Source: Synechococcus sp. MVIR-18-1 | GTDB taxonomy: Bacteria > Cyanobacteriota > Cyanobacteriia > PCC-6307 > Cyanobiaceae | NCBI RefSeq assembly: GCF_014279835.1 | Contig: NZ_CP047942.1 | Span: 2,232,001-2,296,000 of the forward strand | DNA length: 64,000 bases | Direction of reading: 5' to 3' | Part shown: piece by piece, positions 8,917 to 17,589 of the stretch | How the letters are laid out: each line of letters opens with the position of its first letter | Position numbering within the stretch: the first letter of the stretch is position 1 | Program-made: the position numbers and the translations under genes | Notes under the pieces: model-generated | What the model was told of the DNA's origin: nothing | Seen by the model: only the letters and a program-made list of their open reading frames with translations | The model's database searches: none

Positions 8917-10530
8917 ATGCCCAACGCGCCAGGAACGGTTCTGACGCTGAATCAGTTGCGTCTGCGCTACCCAGGAAGTGAGTCCTGGACGCTGGATGGA
9001 TTGGATCTCAGCTTGAAATCAGGAGATCGCTTGGCACTTGTTGGGCCCTCTGGATGCGGGAAAAGCACCGTGGCGCGAGCCGCCTTGCAGCTCTTACCTC
9101 CAGGGAGCTGCTGCGAAGGAGACCTACTTCTCAATGGTCAAGATCCACGCCAACTCAGCCGACCTGCCTTACGCGCCCTGCGCGGGGAAGCGGTAGGCCT
9201 GGTGTTTCAAGACCCGATGACTCGGCTCAATCCACTGATGACCGTGGGTGGCCACCTCCTCGATACCTTCGCCGCTCACCGGCCAGCGATGGGGTATCAA
9301 GAGCGGAAAGACCGTGCTGAAAGCCTGCTGGAACAGGTGGGCATCGGGGCCGAGCGCTTTCGGGCCTATCCCCATGAATTCAGTGGTGGCATGCGCCAGC
9401 GCTTAGCCATCGCGCTTGCCATTGCCCTCGCGCCACCGCTGGTCATCGCCGACGAGCCAACCACCAGCCTTGATGTTGCGGTAGCAGGGCAGGTGATGGC
9501 GGTGCTGCGCGATCTCTGCGAAGAGCTGGGAAGCGCCCTCCTGCTCATCACCCATGACTTGGCCATGGCCAACCGCTGGTGTGAAGACATGGCGGTGCTG
9601 GATGGGGGCCGTCTTGTGGAACAAAACAGCAGCGCTCAAGTGCTCACCCATCCCCAATCCGACATCGGCAAGCGGCTCGTCAAAGCGGCCAGGGCCAGAG
9701 AAGGAGGCGATACGCCGGAAACACCTGACGGCACAGCCGTCCTGCGAGTGGAAGGATTGCGCTGCTGGCACAACCTCGGAGGAGCTCCCTGGTCTCCCAA
9801 CTGGCTAAAAGCGGTGGATGGCGTGAGCTTCAGCTTGCAATCCGGTGAATCGCTGGGCGTGGTGGGCGGCTCTGGCTGCGGGAAAAGCACTCTTTGTCGC
9901 GCCTTGATGGGGCTCACCCCGATTCGGGGAGGCGACGTTTGGCTGCAAACACAAAACCTGCTCCAACTGCGCGGCAGCGCTGAACGACAAGCAAGACGCA
10001 CCATTCAGATGGTGTTTCAAGACCCGCTGGCCTGCCTAAATCCAGCCCTCAGCGTCGCCGACGCCATCGCAGACCCTCTGCTGATCCATGGTCTCGCCTC
10101 TCGGGCAGCAGCTCGAGAACGGGCACGGGAGCTTCTGGAGCTTGTGGGATTGTCACCAGCGGATCATTTTCAAAACCGACTACCGAAGCAACTCTCTGGT
10201 GGACAGCAACAACGCGTCGCCATCGCTCGCGCCTTGGCGCTACGCCCGCAGGTGCTGATCTGCGACGAAAGCGTGAGCATGCTTGATGCGGAGATCCAAG
10301 CTGAAGTGCTGGCATTGCTGAGACGTTTGCAGCAAGACCTTGGCCTGGCGATGATTTTCGTCACCCATGACCTTTCAGTGGCGAGTGGCTTCTGCCATCG
10401 CGTGATCGTGCTGGATCGAGGGCATGTGGTGGAAGAAGGTCCTGGAGATCAATTGCTTCGCCACCCAGAAGCGGCCATTACCCGCACATTGGTAGAAGCC
10501 TGTCCGCTGCTGCCAACCAGCAACCCATGA
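8917..10530 (+). CDS. ABC transporter with two fused ATPase domains (oligopeptide/dipeptide type)
   Basis: A 537-residue protein carrying two ATP-binding cassettes of the DppD/DppF (OppD/OppF) type in one chain, as in YejF or GsiA. Cassette 1: Walker A GPSGCGKSTVARAAL, signature EFSGGMRQRLAIA, Walker B LVIADEPTTSLD. Cassette 2: GGSGCGKSTLCRALMGL, LSGGQQQRVAIARAL, VLICDESVSMLDAEI. It should energise import of peptides or a related substrate, but no permease or binding-protein gene lies next to it, so the substrate is unknown. In cassette 2 the residues after Walker B read ESVSMLDA rather than EPTSALD, a mild deviation. It is transcribed divergently from relA. Confidence 0.92.
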   Translation: MPNAPGTVLTLNQLRLRYPGSESWTLDGLDLSLKSGDRLALVGPSGCGKSTVARAALQLLPPGSCCEGDLLLNGQDPRQLSRPALRALRGEAVGLVFQDPMTRLNPLMTVGGHLLDTFAAHRPAMGYQERKDRAESLLEQVGIGAERFRAYPHEFSGGMRQRLAIALAIALAPPLVIADEPTTSLDVAVAGQVMAVLRDLCEELGSALLLITHDLAMANRWCEDMAVLDGGRLVEQNSSAQVLTHPQSDIGKRLVKAARAREGGDTPETPDGTAVLRVEGLRCWHNLGGAPWSPNWLKAVDGVSFSLQSGESLGVVGGSGCGKSTLCRALMGLTPIRGGDVWLQTQNLLQLRGSAERQARRTIQMVFQDPLACLNPALSVADAIADPLLIHGLASRAAARERARELLELVGLSPADHFQNRLPKQLSGGQQQRVAIARALALRPQVLICDESVSMLDAEIQAEVLALLRRLQQDLGLAMIFVTHDLSVASGFCHRVIVLDRGHVVEEGPGDQLLRHPEAAITRTLVEACPLLPTSNP

Positions 10531-10710
10531 GCACCAGCCAGCGCCCTCTCAGCGATGCCACAAAAGCTTTATGCATCAAATGAGACAAAAATAGGGCTTT
10601 AAAACTACTCATTTTTTTCCAAAAACATTCAGACACAGGTTCTGCTTTAGGAGTCAGAACTTGGTTGGAATTCAGAGCTGAGATGACATCGTTCCCCCAT
10701 ATCGAGAACC

Positions 10711-12327
10711 ATGACATCCACAAATTCCCTGCGAGCCTCCATCAGCGGTGAGCGCTGGTGGGGAGGCTTCACAGCTGAAATAACGCTTACCAACACATCC
10801 ACACAAGACCTTTCGAGCTGGAGCTACAGCTTTGACAGCCCCCACCTCCTCAACACAGCTCCTTGGGGGGCCGAGATCAGTGCAGTTCTGCTCGACAACG
10901 GGCTAACGCGCTACACCCTGACCGGAGAAGACTGGGGAGAACGGATTCCGGCAGGAGAGTCGGTCACCGTTGGATTCAATGGCACCCAAGGCACTGAGCT
11001 AGGCAATGAGGGCGAGCTTTCGGCGGCCATGCTCTTCGCCTCAGACAGCGGGGAAGCCGTGACGTCTCAGGCAGGCCAAGAGAGCGCTGAGAGCTCTGAC
11101 ACGACGACGAATCCAGCCCTTGAACCAGTGATTGCGACCCCAGAGATGACATCACCGATGGAGTCATCCATGGCGTCACCGATGTCGGAACACGGCATGG
11201 GAAATCACGGGATGAACCATGGTTCCAGTTCTGGGGATTACATCGACATCAACACCTGGGGTTCCTTTCATGGCTCCAATCACAACTCCGAGCAGAACGA
11301 ACTCGTGGGAGGACGAACAGCCATCACCACCGAAGCACTGCTCGCCTACAACGGTCTCAGAGATTTCGCAGGGTTAGCCCCAGCCAGCATCGAAGCTGTT
11401 GGCTCCTGGGCTTTTGAGAATGGGCTCACCAATAACAGCCAGCCCGGGGGCAACGATCTGCAAGGGGTTGGGCTGTGGTTTGCCATGCAGGGAGCCAAGG
11501 TGGGCTGGATCGCCGATGCGTCCTACGACCCGCAAATTCTGGCCGACATTCAACGCACGGCCCGCTTAGGCAGCAGTGGCGAGGTCATGCAGATGATTGA
11601 GCAGTTTGGCCATGAAGGGTTTGCCAACTATCTAACAACCAATCAACTCGAAGAACATTTCATCAATACCCTCAAAATGGAACCGCACTATGGCGGCTGG
11701 ATGCATGGACGCACCCACGGCTTTCGTGACATCGAAGGCGTAGCTATTGCCCACGATATTCATCACTTAACAGTCTTGGGATGGGATCAAAATGAACCCT
11801 TCATGAATGACACCTTTGACTGGCCCCAGTGGCCTGCTCTTGATGTAAGTGACAACACAGTGATCAACTATTACCAAGGAATTGTTGCGTTAGAAGATCC
11901 ACTCTCAGAGAACCTAGAAAACTTTGCGGGAAGCTCCTCACCGTCTGCTTCCGGAACGATGCAATCCGATTCCCTCACTGGCTCCCCTCTGGAGGTTCAG
12001 GTGAGTGGAGACCTTTGGGAGGGTGGCTTCACCGCCTCGATAAACGTGACCAATCAAAGCAACCAATCATTAGACGACTGGGGGGTGAGTTTCATCAGCG
12101 CTCATCAGTTTTACGGGGAATCCTGGGGGGTTGATATCTCCACGCAAGATCTTGGAGACGGCCTTTACCGCTACGAGCTCACAGGTGCTGATTGGGCGCA
12201 ATCACTCGCTGCTGGTCAAGCCATGACAGTGGGTTTCAATGCGTTGAGCGGAGAGGACCTCAGCGGGGATTCGTCTCTCACATCCGAACTGCTGATGGCC
12301 CCTGGCACAGAGCTCGCGCTCCTCTAA
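10711..12327 (+). CDS. Large protein with cellulose-binding-like domains at both ends and a Met/His-rich linker
   Basis: A 538-residue protein with no N-terminal signal peptide. Residues ~6-112 and ~425-530 are two similar modules: WWGGFTAEITLTN and LWEGGFTASINVTN, each followed by a W-containing mid-segment and by GxxWxxxxxAGxxxTVGFN. That pattern matches bacterial family-2-type carbohydrate-binding modules. Residues ~140-172 form a Met/His-rich linker (HGMGNHGMNHG). Residues ~175-410 are a globular core rich in His and Trp (MEPHYGGWMHGRTHG, AHDIHHLTVLGWD) whose family I do not recognise. The lack of a leader suggests non-Sec secretion or a surface role. Binding of polysaccharide or chitin and of metal are inferences. 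The 3' end overlaps the convergent rluD stop by 4 nt. Confidence 0.8.
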   Translation: MTSTNSLRASISGERWWGGFTAEITLTNTSTQDLSSWSYSFDSPHLLNTAPWGAEISAVLLDNGLTRYTLTGEDWGERIPAGESVTVGFNGTQGTELGNEGELSAAMLFASDSGEAVTSQAGQESAESSDTTTNPALEPVIATPEMTSPMESSMASPMSEHGMGNHGMNHGSSSGDYIDINTWGSFHGSNHNSEQNELVGGRTAITTEALLAYNGLRDFAGLAPASIEAVGSWAFENGLTNNSQPGGNDLQGVGLWFAMQGAKVGWIADASYDPQILADIQRTARLGSSGEVMQMIEQFGHEGFANYLTTNQLEEHFINTLKMEPHYGGWMHGRTHGFRDIEGVAIAHDIHHLTVLGWDQNEPFMNDTFDWPQWPALDVSDNTVINYYQGIVALEDPLSENLENFAGSSSPSASGTMQSDSLTGSPLEVQVSGDLWEGGFTASINVTNQSNQSLDDWGVSFISAHQFYGESWGVDISTQDLGDGLYRYELTGADWAQSLAAGQAMTVGFNALSGEDLSGDSSLTSELLMAPGTELALL

Positions 12328-13328
12328 GCACTCCTTTTGCGCAGCACGTTCAACAGTTTCTCCATCACAGGAGGCGTTGGGGCTTCAAACAACATCCGCT
12401 CTTTCGTAATCGGATGATCGAGGCCCAACTGAAAGGCATGCAGGGCTTGTCCAGGAAGCTCCACCGGCAGTTTCCTGCAACGGCTATAGGTGATATCTCC
12501 CACCACGGGGTGATTGATGTGGGCGCAATGCACGCGGATCTGGTGCGTGCGTCCCGTATCGAGCTTGAAGCGCAACAACGAATAATCGCCGAGTCGCTCT
12601 TGGAGGGTCCAGTGCGTGCGGGCATAGCGACCGCTTTCTTCACTCACTACGGCATATTTTTTGCGATCCACAGGATGACGGCCGATCGCTCCAAGGATCG
12701 TTCCTGAATCTCCTTGCGGCACCCCATGCACCACTGCCAAGTACTCGCGTGAAGCAATCCGTTGTTGGATCTGCGCCTGCAGACGCACCAACGCCTCCTG
12801 AGATTTCGCCACCACGATGCAGCCCGTCGTGTCTTTATCGAGGCGATGGACCACACCAGGCCGTAATTTGCCGCTGATTCCAGGTAAGTCCTGGCAGTGA
12901 TGCAGGAGACCATTCACCAGTGTTCCATCTTTATTTCCAGGGGCCGGGTGCACGGTCAACCCGGCTGGCTTGTTGATCACAATCAAGTGCTCGTCTTCAA
13001 AGATCACATCGAGATCCATCGGCTCGGGCTTGAGGTATGGCAGCGGTTCTGGCGGTGGCATCCAGAGCTGCACCTGATCTCCCTCGCGTAGCGGTGTTTT
13101 CGCCTTCCCCGTCTTGCCATTCACGCGCACGTATCCGGCATCAATAAACTTTTGGATCCGAGACCGGCTTTGCTCAGACCGCTGACTCACCAGCCAGCGA
13201 TCCAGCCGCATCGGAAGGGGCTTGGGATAGGTGAGGGTGACGAGTTCTCCTTCCCCCTCTCCGAACCCATCCGTAAACACTTCCTCAGGCAAGGGGGGGC
13301 GCACAAACCCTTGGCCTTGAACGTTCAA
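12324..13328 (-). CDS. rluD: RluA/RluD-family pseudouridine synthase
   Basis: RNA pseudouridine synthase of the RluA superfamily, probably modifying 23S rRNA. An N-terminal S4 RNA-binding domain (RLDRWLVSQ, then YVRVNGKTGK) precedes the catalytic domain with VVHRLDKDTTGCIVVAK, where the aspartate in RLDKDT is the catalytic nucleophile. GRTHQIRVHCAHINHPVVGD is the other conserved block. Length 334 residues, normal for the family. The start is TTG at 13328, overlapping the upstream rbgA stop as TTGA, so translation is probably coupled. The exact target uridines cannot be told from sequence; RluD is the best guess. Confidence 0.92.
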   Translation of the reverse strand: MNVQGQGFVRPPLPEEVFTDGFGEGEGELVTLTYPKPLPMRLDRWLVSQRSEQSRSRIQKFIDAGYVRVNGKTGKAKTPLREGDQVQLWMPPPEPLPYLKPEPMDLDVIFEDEHLIVINKPAGLTVHPAPGNKDGTLVNGLLHHCQDLPGISGKLRPGVVHRLDKDTTGCIVVAKSQEALVRLQAQIQQRIASREYLAVVHGVPQGDSGTILGAIGRHPVDRKKYAVVSEESGRYARTHWTLQERLGDYSLLRFKLDTGRTHQIRVHCAHINHPVVGDITYSRCRKLPVELPGQALHAFQLGLDHPITKERMLFEAPTPPVMEKLLNVLRKRSA

Positions 13329-14203
13329 GACTCCCCCTGTTCCGGTAATTCCAAAGCGATCGAACCCAACAGCGAACGTCGGAAATCATCCAGCAAACGC
13401 TGTGCCATTCGTGCCGTATCCCCAGAGGTATGGCGTTCGGCTGTGGCCTCCAGCCAAAACGCTGGATCAGCCGTATGCCCAGCCACTGGGGTTCCATAAC
13501 GCTGCTCCAAAACCGACAGCACAACCCCGGAAGCCTCCCGTCCCTGCGCATCAATCAAGATTCTCAAGAACGCCTGAGCCACCAACTCGCCGTCATAGGC
13601 CGCTTGGCCGATGTCATCACAGAGGGCGAGATGCAACGCCGCCCGTTGATCATCCAAACGAGGTGGCAAGACGCCAGGGGCATCGAGCAAATCCAAGTCC
13701 TGACCAAGCCGCACCCAGCGCAAGGTGCGCGTCACACCGGCCCGGCGGGCACTCGCTACCACCTTTTTCTTGACCAGCCGATTGATCAAGGCCGACTTGC
13801 CCACATTGGGAAAGCCGAGGGTGAGGGCGCGCACCGCCCGCGGGCGCATCCCCCGAGTCTTCCGCCTCTCATTGAGCTGATTTCCAGCCCGAATTGCTGC
13901 CTGCTGCACCAGCTTCACTCCAGTACCGGCCTTGGCATCACACCAAACCGTGCGCTGCCCCTGCGCCTTGAACCACTGATCCCAGGCCTCCCATGCCGCA
14001 GTCGTGACCATGTCGCGTCGATTGATCACCAGCAAATGCTGCTTCCCTTTCAACCAACGGTCGAGATGGGGGTGTCCGGTGGCAAGAGGGATGCGGGCAT
14101 CACGCACCTCAATCACCAAATCCACCTTGTCGAGGTTTCGCTTGAGCTGCTGTTCCGCCTTAGCAATGTGCCCTGGATACCACTGAATCGGAGGTGTTTT
14201 CAC
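13325..14203 (-). CDS. rbgA: Ribosome biogenesis GTPase (RbgA/YlqF family)
   Basis: Circularly permuted GTPase involved in 50S subunit assembly. The order of motifs is G4 (NRRDMV), G5-like region, then G1 GFPNVGKSALIN, G2/G3 (RAGVTRTLRW, DAPGVLPP), as expected for the permuted family. It begins IQWYPGHIAKAEQQ, the usual YlqF N-terminus. I chose the GTG at 14203 because it overlaps the usp stop as GTGA. An ATG at 14224 would run 25 bp into usp. Length is 292 residues. It is sandwiched between usp and rluD with 4-nt overlaps on both sides, so the three genes form one translationally coupled unit. Confidence 0.93.
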   Translation of the reverse strand: MKTPPIQWYPGHIAKAEQQLKRNLDKVDLVIEVRDARIPLATGHPHLDRWLKGKQHLLVINRRDMVTTAAWEAWDQWFKAQGQRTVWCDAKAGTGVKLVQQAAIRAGNQLNERRKTRGMRPRAVRALTLGFPNVGKSALINRLVKKKVVASARRAGVTRTLRWVRLGQDLDLLDAPGVLPPRLDDQRAALHLALCDDIGQAAYDGELVAQAFLRILIDAQGREASGVVLSVLEQRYGTPVAGHTADPAFWLEATAERHTSGDTARMAQRLLDDFRRSLLGSIALELPEQGES

Positions 14204-14583
14204 GGCACCACCAAAACTGGACAAGGCGCGAGCTGAATCACCCGCGCTGCCGTGCTGCCGCTCTCGGCTTCAAGATTCACGCCGCGGGTGCCCATCACAA
14301 TCACATCCACATTCAACTCGTCTGCCACGTCGCAAATCACAAACGCTGGCATCCCCTCACGCTCCACCACCTCACAGGACACCCCGACCTGCTCAAAACG
14401 GGCTTGAGTTTCGGCCAATAACGTGGCCACCACTGCATGGTCATGCATCTCGGGGCGCTCGGACTGAACCACGGACAACAGGATCAGCCTGCTGTTGTGA
14501 CTGCGTGCCAAGTCCAGGGCTTTGGTCGCCGCTTCCACTGCTTCTCGGCTGTGATCAAGCGGAAATAAGACGGTTTCAAACAT
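14200..14583 (-). CDS. Universal stress protein (UspA family)
   Basis: A single-domain Usp protein of 127 residues. It starts FETVLFPLDHSREAVEAA and ends with the nucleotide-binding pattern MGTRG-(9)-GSTAARVIQLAPCPVLVVP, matching the G-x2-G-x9-G-[S/T] motif of ATP-binding Usp proteins. Members act in stress survival by mechanisms that differ between species. It is the first gene of the usp-rbgA-rluD cluster and lies divergent from pgk, with about 90 bp between them to hold both promoters. Assignment is secure; the role is not specified by sequence. Confidence 0.93.
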   Translation of the reverse strand: MFETVLFPLDHSREAVEAATKALDLARSHNSRLILLSVVQSERPEMHDHAVVATLLAETQARFEQVGVSCEVVEREGMPAFVICDVADELNVDVIVMGTRGVNLEAESGSTAARVIQLAPCPVLVVP

Positions 14584-14673
14584 TGGGCCACCTCCGGTAG
14601 TACCCCTCTTTTGCAGTGCTAGCGCGTAATCGGGTTAATCTCGCCCCGATTTCACACCTCACGACATAACCAC

Positions 14674-15882
14674 ATGCCGAAGCGTTCCCTGGCAAAACTG
14701 AATACCGGCGACTTGAGCGGAAAACGCGTTCTTGTGCGGGTCGATTTCAACGTGCCTCTGAACGACGCCGGTGCGATCACTGACGACACGCGCATTCGTG
14801 CAGCACTGCCAACGATCAATGATCTGATCGGCAAAGGCGCCAAGGTGATCCTGGCGGCTCACTTCGGCCGCCCCAAGGGTCAGGTGAACGACGCGATGCG
14901 CCTCACCCCAGTGGCCGCACGGTTAAGCGAGCTGCTCAGCAAGCCTGTGACCAAAACCGACAGCTGCATCGGACCGGACGCCGAAGCCAAGGTGAACGCC
15001 ATGGCCAACGGCGATGTGGTTCTGCTCGAGAACGTGCGCTTCTTCGCGGAAGAAGAAAAAAATGATCCCGCCTTCGCTGAGAAGCTTGCCGGCCTCGCCG
15101 ACGTTTATGTGAACGACGCCTTTGGTGCCGCTCACCGTGCCCATGCCTCCACACAAGGCGTGACCAAGTTCCTCAAGCCTTCCGTGGCTGGCTTCTTGAT
15201 GGAGAAGGAACTTCAGTACCTACAAGGCGCCGTGGATGAGCCCAAGCGTCCTTTGGCTGCGATCGTTGGTGGCTCCAAGGTGAGTAGCAAGATCGGCGTC
15301 CTCGAAGCCTTGATCGACAAGTGCGACAAGGTGCTGATCGGTGGCGGCATGATTTTCACCTTCTACAAAGCCCGCGGCCTGGCTGTCGGCAAAAGCCTCG
15401 TGGAAGAAGACAAGCTGGAACTTGCCAAGGAATTGGAAGCCAAAGCAAAGGCCAAAGGCGTTGAGCTGCTACTCCCCACCGATGTGTTGCTTGCCGACAA
15501 CTTCGCTCCTGATGCCAACAGTCAAGTGGCAGACGTCACAGCGATTCCCGACGGCTGGATGGGACTCGACATCGGGCCTGATGCCATCAAGGTGTTCCAA
15601 GCAGCTCTGGCTGATTGCAAGACCGTGATCTGGAATGGCCCCATGGGCGTGTTCGAGTTCGACAAGTTCGCGGCAGGAACCAACGCCATTGCCACAACCC
15701 TGGCTGAAATCGGTGGGAAAGGCTGCTGCACAATCATTGGCGGTGGCGATTCCGTTGCGGCTGTTGAGAAAGCAGGCCTGGCCGAAAAGATGTCTCACAT
15801 CTCCACCGGTGGTGGCGCCAGCCTCGAGCTCCTGGAAGGCAAGGTGCTTCCCGGCGTCGCCGCACTGGACGACGCCGCTTGA
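14674..15882 (+). CDS. pgk: Phosphoglycerate kinase
   Basis: Calvin-cycle and glycolytic enzyme interconverting 3-phosphoglycerate and 1,3-bisphosphoglycerate with ATP/ADP. The 402-residue protein has the N-terminal signature [14 protein letters not shown], the HFGRPKG loop, the [15 protein letters not shown] segment, the hinge [15 protein letters not shown], and the C-terminal nucleotide site with GPMGVFE and [13 protein letters not shown] ending in [14 protein letters not shown]. The ATG at 14674 starts [16 protein letters not shown], the usual length. A strong terminator follows at 15927-15956, so it appears to be a single-gene transcript. Confidence 0.98.
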   Translation: MPKRSLAKLNTGDLSGKRVLVRVDFNVPLNDAGAITDDTRIRAALPTINDLIGKGAKVILAAHFGRPKGQVNDAMRLTPVAARLSELLSKPVTKTDSCIGPDAEAKVNAMANGDVVLLENVRFFAEEEKNDPAFAEKLAGLADVYVNDAFGAAHRAHASTQGVTKFLKPSVAGFLMEKELQYLQGAVDEPKRPLAAIVGGSKVSSKIGVLEALIDKCDKVLIGGGMIFTFYKARGLAVGKSLVEEDKLELAKELEAKAKAKGVELLLPTDVLLADNFAPDANSQVADVTAIPDGWMGLDIGPDAIKVFQAALADCKTVIWNGPMGVFEFDKFAAGTNAIATTLAEIGGKGCCTIIGGGDSVAAVEKAGLAEKMSHISTGGGASLELLEGKVLPGVAALDDAA

Positions 15883-15912
15883 TTCAAGCCGCCATACAAA
15901 ACAGCTGAACGA

Positions 15913-16344
15913 TTAGCTGAATTCAGGGCCGTTCCAATTGGAGCGGCCTTTTTTTTGCACTCTTCGACGCTCTGGCCTAGGCGGAAGTCCCAGTCGCTGC
16001 CGCTCAGCCGTCATGGCAGCGCGTGCCTCCCGAAACAGTTCGCGTCGGCCTTGGCGTTGCTCCTGCTTACACACCCGAAAGGCATCGATGGTGTTGGCCG
16101 ATTGAAGACATCGCTGCTTGGCTGCCAACAACGCTTTTTGCTGGTCCATGCTGCTCAGCTCCCAACGGCGCCGTACTTCAAACAACTGCTGCTTTTGCGC
16201 ATCCGTCAGCGTTGATCGAACAGCACGCGACTGCATTGGAGACTCAGCCCATCCTGTAGCGGGGTGGAGAGCGGCGGCGGCAAATGCGGCACAAGGGATC
16301 ACCAGATAACGCTTCCAAGGCTTCGGCGTAACCATGGGAATCAT
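15913..16344 (-). CDS. Small basic exported protein, unknown function
   Basis: A 143-residue protein with an N-terminal signal peptide (basic start, hydrophobic YLVIPCAAFAAAALHPATGWA, likely cleavage after GWA). The mature part is very basic and helical, with DAQKQQLFEVRRRW, two cysteines spaced in CLQSANTIDAFRVC, and an Arg-rich tail. The helical, Glu/Arg/Gln-rich shape recalls small periplasmic Spy/CpxP-like proteins, but no specific family is recognised. Its 3' end runs through the pgk terminator, so its last dozen codons double as hairpin DNA. ATG at 16344 is used; an ATG three codons in is an alternative. Confidence 0.7.
   Translation of the reverse strand: MIPMVTPKPWKRYLVIPCAAFAAAALHPATGWAESPMQSRAVRSTLTDAQKQQLFEVRRRWELSSMDQQKALLAAKQRCLQSANTIDAFRVCKQEQRQGRRELFREARAAMTAERQRLGLPPRPERRRVQKKGRSNWNGPEFS
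15927..15956 (+). terminator. Rho-independent terminator of pgk
   Basis: GGCCGTTCCAA pairs with TTGGAGCGGCC (one G-U pair) and is followed by eight T residues. It lies 45 nt after the pgk stop. The same DNA encodes the last residues of the convergent small secreted-protein gene. Confidence 0.9.
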
Positions 16345-16431
16345 TCACAGAACGCACTCATGCTGAAAGCAAGCTTCCGTTGAAATCTGACCCACATGGG
16401 GCTCATGCATGACCGGATCTAACTGATCCAA

Positions 16432-16980
16432 TCAGCCTTTGAGCCATAAACCCAACGAGAGCAGACCGGCTGCAGCAATCCAACTGCCCATCACCCGCAC
16501 CGCGATTTTGACCGCTGGGCTTCGCATCACCACCACCTGGCCGCTGATCAGCACCGACAGCACAGCCACGGCAGTCACCACCCCGAGCATGTCGAGCGAG
16601 ACCCCCTGGCGAACAGCCGGCATGGTGAAGCCATTCACCACACCAAACAACAAGCCAAAGCTGGTGACCAGCGAAGCGAACACAGCAGAACGGAGCTTCT
16701 GGGCGAGGGCCACCAACACCCCCACCACAGTCACCATCAACGTGGTGATGAGGCTCAGCGTTTGATCCAGGCCCCAAAGTTGGCCAACCGAACCACCGAG
16801 CCACCAGCTCACAGGCAACAGAGCAAGCAGTAAACGCCCTCCAGCTGCACCCTGCTGACCCGCCAACAGGGCCAGACCAAGAACCAGCAAGACATCCGCT
16901 GGAGTGATCAGGAGATGGGCGATGCCGTCATAAAAGCCACCGAAACCGGTCTCCATGAGATGGGCAAAAAGCAATGGCAT
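16432..16980 (-). CDS. Small multi-span membrane protein, last gene of the DUF3604-HupE operon
   Basis: A 182-residue protein with about five to six hydrophobic segments (MPLLFAHLMETGFGGFYDGIAHLL, VLLVLGLALLAG, LITTLMVTVVGVLVALA, FASLVTSFGLLFGVVNGF, VVTAVAVLSVLISGQVVV). The GxxxGxxHLL and GVVNG motifs resemble shortened HupE/UreJ proteins, so it may be a third, diverged HupE-like member. The ATG at 16980 shares one base with the upstream stop (TGATG). Substrate and function are unknown. Confidence 0.75.
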   Translation of the reverse strand: MPLLFAHLMETGFGGFYDGIAHLLITPADVLLVLGLALLAGQQGAAGGRLLLALLPVSWWLGGSVGQLWGLDQTLSLITTLMVTVVGVLVALAQKLRSAVFASLVTSFGLLFGVVNGFTMPAVRQGVSLDMLGVVTAVAVLSVLISGQVVVMRSPAVKIAVRVMGSWIAAAGLLSLGLWLKG

Positions 16981-17588
16981 CAGGAACCTCCGAGCTGCAT
17001 TAAGGACCACACCCCCACCACGGCGATCACCCCCCCACAAGCCCGCTGCACCCCCCGGCCCCAGGGGAAGCGAGCTAGTTCACCGAGAGCAATACCCACC
17101 AAGTGCAGCAAGCCAGTCGCCACAACAAAAGCGAGGCTGAACAGCAGAGCATCCGCTCCATCGGGCAACTCCAGGCCATGGGCATAGCCATGAAAGAGGG
17201 CGAACAGCCCCACCAACCCGGCAGCGACCATCAAGGGCAAACGCTGCTGAAGCATCACCATCACCCCGAGCACCAATGCAGACAGAGCAATTCCCGTTTC
17301 CACACCCGGCAGGGGTAAACCCACCATTCCGGCCAAGCCGCCGAAGGCCATCACCATCGGGAAGGCCACGGGCAACAACCAAACGGCTGGCATCCCCAGG
17401 ACAGCCCCCCAAAGACCAACAGCCACCATCGCCACCACATGATCCAATCCGGTGACGGGATGTAGTAGTCCAGCCATCACGCTGCCGGCGCCTCCTTCGG
17501 CGACATGGGCCTGCGCCGCCGGTGCCATCACCAAGGCCACCAGCGCTAACAGCACAAACCCATGCTTGAACAGCCTCCGCTGAGCCAT
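16980..17588 (-). CDS. HupE/UreJ family membrane protein
   Basis: A 202-residue protein with a cleavable leader ending APAAQAHVAEGGAG and about six membrane helices. The family pattern is clear: GLLHPVTGLDHVVAMVAVGLWG, then LFHGYAHGLELP and TGLLHLVGIALGELARF. HupE/UreJ proteins are known or suspected nickel permeases tied to hydrogenase or urease, and the HPxxGxDH and HGxAHG histidines are the metal-ligand candidates. No hydrogenase or urease genes are visible here, so the cargo is unknown. The start at 17588 lies one base after the stop of the upstream HupE-like gene, within a five-gene operon. Confidence 0.88.
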   Translation of the reverse strand: MAQRRLFKHGFVLLALVALVMAPAAQAHVAEGGAGSVMAGLLHPVTGLDHVVAMVAVGLWGAVLGMPAVWLLPVAFPMVMAFGGLAGMVGLPLPGVETGIALSALVLGVMVMLQQRLPLMVAAGLVGLFALFHGYAHGLELPDGADALLFSLAFVVATGLLHLVGIALGELARFPWGRGVQRACGGVIAVVGVWSLMQLGGS

Positions 17589-17589
17589 C

